Source: DASSBQ01 sp035250505 | Lineage (GTDB): Bacteria > Nitrospirota > Nitrospiria > Nitrospirales > Nitrospiraceae | DNA: 12,408 nt | Assembly (NCBI GenBank): GCA_035250505.1 | Contig: DATFFC010000092.1 | Location: 1-12,408 of the forward strand | Direction: 5' to 3' | Part shown: piece by piece, positions 1 through 6,100 of the stretch | Position numbering within the stretch: position 1 is the first letter of the stretch | Layout: every line of letters starts with the position of its first letter | Notes under the pieces: generated by a model | Told to the model about the DNA's origin: nothing | The model's database searches: none | The model's input: only the letters and a program-made list of their open reading frames with translations | Translations under genes and position numbers: made by a program

Positions 1-417
1 GCGGCGCTCATCGTTGTCGAAACCGACGTGGTATCCAAGGCGTATAACCGCCGGGAACAGTGGCAAGATCCGACCGCTCATGCGGAGCTGATTGCCATTC
101 GGGAAGCGGCCGCGCGGCTCGGCACATGGCGGTTAACCGACGCCACGCTGTACGTGACACTCGAACCTTGCCTCATGTGTATCGGGGCGATCATCCTCTC
201 GCGCACCCCAAGGATGGTATATGGCGCCCGCGATCCCAAGGCAGGCGCCTGCGGATCCGTCTTCGACATTGCGTCCGACCCGCGATTGAACCATCGCGTC
301 GCGATACGAGGGGGCGTCGGGGAACAGGAGAGCCGGCTGTTGCTCCAGGAGTTTTTTCATAGATTGCGGCGGGACACCGATCTCGACCAGACCGGCGCGG
401 GTCACTTCACCGAATAG
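1..417 (+). CDS. tadA: TadA-type tRNA adenosine / nucleoside deaminase (5' end outside window)
   Basis: This is the 3' part of a zinc-dependent cytidine/deoxycytidylate deaminase-fold protein, most likely the tRNA adenosine deaminase that makes inosine at the wobble position of tRNA-Arg. The frame is open from base 1, and the residues before the first internal start (visible as AALIVVETD) already match the family, so the true start lies upstream. Counting from base 1, the HAE zinc/proton-shuttle motif is at residues 27-29 and the PCLMC zinc motif at 56-60. An NRRE-type substrate loop and the DPTAHAE context are typical of TadA rather than of cytosine or guanine deaminases. About 20-30 N-terminal residues seem to be missing compared with the usual 150-165. 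The gene ends with TAG and its last 16 bases overlap the end of the convergent PPTase gene. It is a core gene, probably unrelated to the NRPS locus; it may mark the edge of the cluster. Confidence 0.9.
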   Translation, partial: AALIVVETDVVSKAYNRREQWQDPTAHAELIAIREAAARLGTWRLTDATLYVTLEPCLMCIGAIILSRTPRMVYGARDPKAGACGSVFDIASDPRLNHRVAIRGGVGEQESRLLLQEFFHRLRRDTDLDQTGAGHFTE

Positions 418-1148
418 TGAGAGAGGGCAACTTCCCAGTCATTTCCCTCTGCCGCCACGGCAGCGACCACATTGCCGGCGATGGGGATTGACCGCACGAG
501 GTAGTGCGGCTCCGAAGCTGGTGCGCCATCTTCCGTGCAACATCCCACCGAGCCATCCTCATGGAATTTCATTTCAAGTCGAGCCATGCCGGACGAGATG
601 CCGACGCCCTGCGTCTTGAGATAGGCTTCCTTAGAGGTCCAATAGCGAAAAAACCGCGCAGGCCGCGCTTCTTCAGGCTGTTGCAGCAGGTCTTCATATT
701 CCCGCCTGGTGAAGAATCGTTCGGCCAGTTGAAGGCATTCGACATCCGGTCGCACCAACTCAACATCGACCCCCACCTCTCGGCCGACCGTCACCGCGCA
801 CAAGCAGTAGTCTCCGGAGTGAGACACATTGAAACGAAGGTCCGGTGAGCCGCCCGGCTCGCCGACCAAGGCAGGTTTCCCATGCGGGCCATATCGGAAC
901 ACGATGCGGTCCGGTTCCCGCTTCAGATACCGGGCCAAGAGAAGGCGCAGGACCCCGCGCGTAGACACAAACCGCTGTCGATCTCCCTCGAAGACGAATC
1001 TTGCGGCTCGCCGGCTTTCTTCAGGAGACAAGAACCCGCGCAGGGAATCAAGTCCGGCCCGGACATCCGGCAGAAATAGGACCCATACCTGCACGAGCCG
1101 TGAGTGGGGAACTTCAAGACGGGAATTAACGTCATTCACAGCAGCCAT
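402..1148 (-). CDS. Sfp-type 4'-phosphopantetheinyl transferase
   Basis: The enzyme moves the phosphopantetheine arm of CoA onto the conserved Ser of carrier domains, converting ACP/PCP from apo to holo form. Counted from the ATG at 1148 (248 aa, normal for Sfp-like enzymes), the visible motifs are GPHGKPAL at 87-94, FNVSHSGD at 106-113, VGVDVE at 125-130 and WTSKEAYLKTQGVG at 170-183. The expected Mg-binding acids are D128, E130 and E174, and all key residues are intact. The length and the broad-range motif set fit the Sfp/secondary-metabolite class rather than the short AcpS type. It lies downstream of the exporter on the same strand and would serve the three carrier domains of the NRPS, though it could also act elsewhere. 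The frame stays open to a TTG at 1187 (261 aa). ATG 1148 was chosen for codon type and family length, but no clear ribosome-binding site supports either start. The 3' end overlaps tadA by 16 bp. Confidence 0.92.
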   Translation of the reverse strand: MAAVNDVNSRLEVPHSRLVQVWVLFLPDVRAGLDSLRGFLSPEESRRAARFVFEGDRQRFVSTRGVLRLLLARYLKREPDRIVFRYGPHGKPALVGEPGGSPDLRFNVSHSGDYCLCAVTVGREVGVDVELVRPDVECLQLAERFFTRREYEDLLQQPEEARPARFFRYWTSKEAYLKTQGVGISSGMARLEMKFHEDGSVGCCTEDGAPASEPHYLVRSIPIAGNVVAAVAAEGNDWEVALSHYSVK

Positions 1149-1149
1149 A

Positions 1150-1164
1150 GGCCGGAACCCGGCC
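1150..1164 (-). promoter_or_regulatory. GC hairpin directly upstream of PPTase ATG
   Basis: A perfect 6-bp stem GGCCGG/CCGGCC with a 3-base loop (GTT on the reverse strand) ends one base before the ATG at 1148. If that ATG is the start, the stem covers the Shine-Dalgarno position and could hold translation back. If translation starts at TTG 1187, the palindrome simply lies in codons 8-13. The base pairing is seen directly; the regulatory role is inference. Confidence 0.35.
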
Positions 1165-1172
1165 GAGAAAGT

Positions 1173-1252
1173 TAGAATCTGTCTCAAAATAGTGTACTTC
1201 AGAAAGGGAGCTGCCAGGACGCGACAGTGCCTCTGCTTGCAGACAGGTTCTA
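1173..1252. repeat. 80-bp segment bounded by imperfect inverted repeats ending in TA (MITE-like or IS-end remnant)
   Basis: The left end (1173-1192) begins TAGAATCTGTCT and the right end (1233-1252, read on the other strand) begins TAGAACCTGTCT. The outer 12 bases match at 11 positions, and the full 20-base arms match at 15. The outermost TA on each side could be a target-site duplication of the IS630/Tc1-mariner kind, or part of the repeat itself. The interior (about 40 bp) has no coding capacity. It is small for a MITE, so a solo remnant of insertion-sequence ends or a large imperfect stem-loop are alternatives. It overlaps the possible TTG start of the PPTase at 1187. Confidence 0.4.
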
Positions 1253-1276
1253 GTCATGGGCCCGCCATCCGCCACA

Positions 1277-1318
1277 TCAAGCTTCGCTTGAGCCGCCGCG
1301 TTCGATCAATCGCGGCGG
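1277..1318. other. Two adjacent perfect hairpins downstream of the exporter gene
   Basis: One hairpin pairs TCAAGC (1277-1282) with GCTTGA (1286-1291) around a 3-base loop. The next pairs CCGCCGCG (1293-1300) with CGCGGCGG (1311-1318) around a 10-base loop. They are separated by one base. In the direction of the operon, the 8-bp GC stem comes about 70 bases after the exporter stop codon, with no following T-run. It is therefore not a canonical intrinsic terminator. It may instead protect the exporter/NRPS mRNA 3' end, attenuate read-through to the PPTase, or be a REP-like dispersed element. Confidence 0.4.
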
Positions 1319-1389
1319 AGAGGCTTTTGGCCACCGACTTCGTGTGCAGACCTATCGTAGTAGCGAATCCGCCATTGCAGTAGAGGTGT

Positions 1390-3075
1390 TCATGAATAGT
1401 GCGGGATAGGCGGCTCCGCCGTGACAGTGCCGGCATCCCGGGATCGCGCTTGTTCGACCATCCGCCCCTCGTCGAGCTTGAGAACCCGATCCCCCAGATG
1501 AAAATAGCGATCATCGTGGGTCACGACGATCACGCCTTTACCCCGCCGGCGCAAGGCCGGCAGCAGGTCTCCATAAAAGATTTCTTTGTACTGCGGATCT
1601 TGATCCGCCGCCCACTCATCGAACACGTAAAACGGTCGGTCCTCCAGCAGCGCCGCCACCAGGGCCAACCGCTTCTTTTGACCCTGCGACAAGTCGATGG
1701 TCGAAAACGCTCCTGCTTCGATGCGGACTTTGTGATCCATACACAACCGCTTGAGGCACTCTTCAGCCGATCGGTTCAACACGGCCTCATCCAGGCCAAG
1801 GAGCTTTTGAAAGAGAAAAAAATCTGAAAACACCACCGAAAAGTGTTGGCGGAACCAATCCTGCGACGCCTCCCCAATGACCTCTCCGTTCAGGCGGATT
1901 TCTCCGGAATGCGGTGGATAGAGTCCAACCAACATCTTGACGAACGTGGATTTCCCGCTTCCGTTTCCGCCGATGACGAAGACCAATTCTCCGGATTTCA
2001 AGGAGGCATCGATCGGGCCCAGCACAAACTGTCGGTCTTGGGTCGCCCCGCCTTCATATCGAAACATGGCGCCGGCAAGATCCACCCGTACCGGCTCTGC
2101 GGCCATCGGACGGGCCGACTCCTGAGGTCCTTCACCGTGCGCCGTATCTAATTCCAATCCAAGCTCATCGAGTTTTTCAAGCGCGACCTGCCCGCGGCTC
2201 AGGGTCGGAACCATACCGATCACGGCCCACATGGGACTCACCATGTACAGCATCGCAAAGACATAGCCGCGCAGCGATTCGTTCGACAATGTCAGAATCT
2301 CGGGAAACAACAGCAGAATGATCCCGATCAAACCATAGAACAAGGTTTGCGTCCAGGCTTCCGCCGCCAGATATTGGTGTGTCGCATGAAGGTTGTGATC
2401 GCGCAACGTCCGGGCGCCCTGTTCGATCTCCATGGACAAAAACTCTTCCCGCCGGGACCGATGCAGCATCAATTCCTTCATTCCTTCGGCCAACCCGCGG
2501 AAATGACGAAATAAGACCGTTCGTGCTTCTCGCACCGCCTGATTGGACGCCAGAAAGCGGCGGTACAATCGCCGGTATCCGATCAAGCCGATCACGGTGA
2601 GCACCACGATGCCCATAAAGGCCATCCAGGACAACCATGCCAGGTAAAGGGAGCAGCCCACAAGGGTCGCGACATTGACCGCCAGACCTGGGAGTGACTG
2701 GAGCGACCAGGCCAAGGCGCTCGTATCGTCGGTCAACGTCGTCAGGACCTGTGGAATGCCATGGCGCTCCAAGACCCGCAGCGGCGTCTGGAGCATCTTG
2801 CGACAGAGGCGAATGCCGATGTCCACTATCACTTCTTGAGCAAACTTCACCAGGAGGATCTGCGACAACCAATTGGTAAAGATCTTCACCGCCACCAGGA
2901 CCAGGAACGCACCTGCCAAAACGGCCGGCACCGCCGCAGGCTCATTGAGCATCCGGTTAATGACGGCCAGCAAGCCGACGCTCGAGAGGCCGGCGAGAAA
3001 ACCTGTCAGCGCCATCAAGACCACCATTGGTCTGGCGCCTTCGAGGAGAAACCTGACGAATCGCGATGACTTCAT
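1390..3075 (-). CDS. PvdE/SyrD-type ABC exporter for a peptide product (fused membrane and ATPase domains)
   Basis: This is an inner-membrane ABC half-transporter that probably works as a homodimer and exports the NRPS product. Counted from ATG 3075 (561 aa), six hydrophobic segments lie near residues 16-40, 49-74, 130-150, 151-168, 244-263 and 269-291. The ATPase follows, with Walker A GGNGSGKS at 369-376, signature LSQGQ at 462-466, Walker B plus D-loop FYVFDEWAADQDP at 482-494 and the switch His at 520 (THDD). The phrases FSVVFSDFFLF, LSQGQKKRLAL and FDEWAADQDP are hallmarks of the cyclic-peptide/siderophore exporter family (PvdE, SyrD), as is the length of about 550 aa. The start lies 26 bp after the NRPS stop, so the two genes are very probably co-transcribed. 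The frame extends upstream to TTG 3174 inside the NRPS; that extension is Arg/Ser-rich and unlike the family, so I rejected it. The substrate is inferred from context only. Confidence 0.92.
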   Translation of the reverse strand: MKSSRFVRFLLEGARPMVVLMALTGFLAGLSSVGLLAVINRMLNEPAAVPAVLAGAFLVLVAVKIFTNWLSQILLVKFAQEVIVDIGIRLCRKMLQTPLRVLERHGIPQVLTTLTDDTSALAWSLQSLPGLAVNVATLVGCSLYLAWLSWMAFMGIVVLTVIGLIGYRRLYRRFLASNQAVREARTVLFRHFRGLAEGMKELMLHRSRREEFLSMEIEQGARTLRDHNLHATHQYLAAEAWTQTLFYGLIGIILLLFPEILTLSNESLRGYVFAMLYMVSPMWAVIGMVPTLSRGQVALEKLDELGLELDTAHGEGPQESARPMAAEPVRVDLAGAMFRYEGGATQDRQFVLGPIDASLKSGELVFVIGGNGSGKSTFVKMLVGLYPPHSGEIRLNGEVIGEASQDWFRQHFSVVFSDFFLFQKLLGLDEAVLNRSAEECLKRLCMDHKVRIEAGAFSTIDLSQGQKKRLALVAALLEDRPFYVFDEWAADQDPQYKEIFYGDLLPALRRRGKGVIVVTHDDRYFHLGDRVLKLDEGRMVEQARSRDAGTVTAEPPIPHYS

Positions 3076-3101
3076 GGTCGGTACGGCGGAAGAGGGAGCA
3101 A

Positions 3102-6100
3102 TTAGGCTGCTTCTGAGGGCTGATCGCCGGGAGAGCCGGACGTGTCCACTTCGGGACATGCCTCGGTATTCCAAAAGGCGTTGAGATGCCCCGCCAACTC
3201 ATTGACGTGGGGCGGCACGAACAGTCGTCCGGAGTCCTCGGCCGCCACCGTCACGGTCCGGCTTCCCGGTGCTGCGTCGGCGCTGAACACCAAACGCGTG
3301 TCCCGTGCCGGATCGGCCAAAGGCCGTCGGGACGCGACGACATTGAGTACGCGCCCGCGATAGGGCTGGAATACATACCGTGCCGCAGCGTGGAAGGTCG
3401 CATACGTGACGGCATCGCGATACAGTAGGTGATGAGACTCGGAACGTTCATCGAAGTCATGCGCCATGTGCCACAAGGCGCGGAACTTGTCCAGCCCGTA
3501 TCTGGGCCACTCCCGAATTGGGCGGCTTTTTAGGAGGCGCAGATAGACGGCGACCTTCCGCACCACGACTGTCATCGGCAACAGCGCCAGCGGCGGCCGG
3601 CGCCAGTGCGCGCGATAGGAATCGGGATGCCAGGACTCCATGATCGCCAAGAGCACTTCGTCGCCGGCGGCCGTCAGTTGTCTTGCCATCTCGTACGCGA
3701 CGAGACCGCCGGTACACGTACCGCCGATCCGATAAGGGCCGCGCGCCTGTACGGTGCGGATCTCCGCGATGTAGTGCCGGGCCATATCTTCTATTCGAGT
3801 AAAGGGTCTTGCTTTGCCGTCGAGGCCCTGTGCCTGAAGACCGTAGAACGGCTGGTCTTCCCCAAGGAGCCTCGACAGACGAGCGAACACCAGGACGTTG
3901 CCCCCGACTCCCGGGACGATGAAGATGGGATGGCGCGCCCCATGCGCCTGAATCGCGACCAGCGATCGCCACGGAAGGCTGCAGCCTTCGTCGCGCAGCA
4001 CCGCGGCCAACCGCTCGATGGTAGGAGCCTGAAACAACAAGGCCAACGGCAGCCGTTTTCGGAAGACTCGCTCGATGGCGCTGAACATTCTCAGGGCGAG
4101 CAACGAATGACCGCCCAAATCGAAGAAGTTATCGCGTATTCCGACCGCACTCGTTCCTAACACCTGCTCCCAGAGCGCCGCCAGTTGCAGTTCCACGGCA
4201 TCCCGTGGGGCCGCCGTCTCTGCAGACCCAATACTCTTGATCTCCGAAGGGGCCGGAAGCCTTCGCCGGTCTATTTTTCCGTTGTCGGTCAAGGGAAAGG
4301 TGTCCAGCGGGACAATGGCGGATGGGATTAAATAGTCGGGCAGCCGGTCACGCAGCCATCTTCGGAGCGCAATGGCATCGAATGAGTTTCTGTCCTTGAC
4401 CGTGACATACGCCACTAATTGCCGTTCTCCTTCATCGTCCCGAACGACGACGATCGCCTGGCTCACGGCGGGGGATTGTCCCAAAACAATCTCGACTTCG
4501 CCCGGTTCAATGCGGAATCCGCGAATCTTGACCTGGAAATCAATGCGCCCAATGAACTCGAGACGGCCGTCGGGGAGCCATTTCACTTGGTCGCCGGTGC
4601 GGTACAGCCGCGTGCCTTCCTGAAAAGGATTGGCGACAAAGCGATCGTCGGTCAACTGCGGATTGTTCCGATACCCTCTGGCCACACCGGCGCCTCCGAT
4701 ATAGAGCTCGCCAGGGATACCGATCGGCACCGGTTCCAGATTGGCATCCAACACATAGAGTTGCGTGTTGGCGATCGGACGACCGAGTGGAATGGTGCGA
4801 ACCGGCTGTGATTCGACCCGCTCGACTGCAGACCAGATCGTCGTCTCGGTCGGTCCATAGACGTTCCATACGGCGGCGGCGCGGCTCGTGAGGGTCCGCG
4901 CCAGATCAACCGGGAGCGTCTCCCCGCCGCATAACGCCGTGATTTGGCGCGTCCCGCGCCACCCCGCCAGCGCGACCATTCGCCACGTTGCAGGCGTGGC
5001 CTGCATCATCGTGATCGTTCCATCGTCGAGCTGTGCCTTGAGCCACGATCCATCCACCGCCTGCCGGCGACTTGCCAAGAGGATGCCGGCTCCGGCAATC
5101 AACGGCAAATAGAGCTCCAGGCCCGCAATATCGAACGACAGAGGCGTGACGGATAACAGCACATCCTGCTCCGAGATTCCGGGTTGGCGCCGCATCGATT
5201 GCAGGCAGTTCGTGAGTCCCCGATGTTCGATCTCTACCCCCTTCGGGAGCCCGGTGGAGCCGGAGGTAAATAATACATAGACCAGATTGTCCGGACCGGC
5301 ACACTGTCTGGGATTGTCACTGCGGAACTTGCTGATCGTCTCCCATTCTTGATCAAAGATCACGACCGGACTCTGTTGGGTGGGAAGCGCGGAAGCCAAC
5401 GTGCTTGTCGTGACGAGACAATGTACTTGGCCCGCTTCCAGCATCGCTTCTATTCTCCTGCGCGGCAAACCCGGCACCAGCGGCAGATAGGCGCCGCCGG
5501 CCTTCATGATCCCCAGCAGGCAGACGAGCACATCTGTAGACTGATCCATGTGGACCGCGACGACGGCATCCGGCCCTACCCCCAACGTCGTCAGATAATG
5601 AGCGAACTGGTTGGCCCGTGTGTTCAAATCCACATAGGACAGACTTCCCTGCTCATCGGTCACGGCAGGCTTCTCCGGCACTCGCTCGACCTGGATCTCA
5701 AACAGCTCCGACACGGTGGCCGGCCCACCGAACTTCGCTGCGGTGGCGTTCCAATCACCGGTGATCCGGAGCCGTTCACGGTCCTGCAAGAGGGGCAGCC
5801 GCCCGAGCGGCTGTGCCGGCTTTGCGATCATCGCCTCAAGGAACGTCAGATAATGTTGAAGCCAGCGTTCGATCGTCTGCCTGTCGAACAGATCCGTATT
5901 GAATTCCAAATAGGCCTTGCGCGACGCCAGCGGGTCGACCGACAACGTCAGGTCAAATTGCGCCGCGCCGCGACTGATCTCATACGGCAGCCAGGACACA
6001 TGCTTGAAATCCGTTCGCGCGAAGGGGGTGTTCGCGAAATTGAAGAGTACCTGGACCAGAGGTAACCCTGCGTGCCCGCGCTCCGGTTGGAGCGCCTCGA

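Larger units (their letters stand above)
1149..1389. other. Gap between exporter and PPTase genes, no intact gene
   Basis: This 241-bp stretch contains no complete gene I can support. It holds a GC hairpin against the PPTase ATG (1150-1164), an 80-bp inverted-repeat-bounded segment (1173-1252), and two adjacent hairpins (1277-1291 and 1293-1318). A reverse-strand open frame ends with TGA at 1254-1256, just beside the right inverted repeat. No -35/-10 pair or T-tract terminator stood out on the reverse strand, so it is unclear whether the PPTase is co-transcribed with the exporter. Confidence 0.6.

Noticed and set aside
1277..1330. Intrinsic terminator for the exporter gene
   Set aside because: The stems are strong, but no T-run follows them on the reverse strand. 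Only four T's follow on the forward strand, where no gene would need it.
829..1383. 184-codon forward open frame crossing the PPTase 5' half and the gap
   Set aside because: Most of it mirrors the PPTase coding strand. The translation is Arg-rich without recognisable motifs, and no ribosome-binding site is seen.
2177..2872. 231-codon reverse open frame in another frame of the exporter gene
   Set aside because: It lies wholly within the well-supported membrane domain of the exporter and has no family features.
3076..3174. Extended start of the exporter at TTG 3174, overlapping the NRPS by about 73 bp
   Set aside because: The extra 33 residues are Arg/Ser-rich and unlike the family, the codon is TTG, and ATG 3075 gives the usual length of about 550-560 residues with MKSSRFVRFLL at the front.
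5349..6065. 238-codon forward open frame antisense to C and A domains of module 2
   Set aside because: Same reasoning: low-complexity His/Arg/Gln-rich translation and complete overlap with conserved NRPS sequence.
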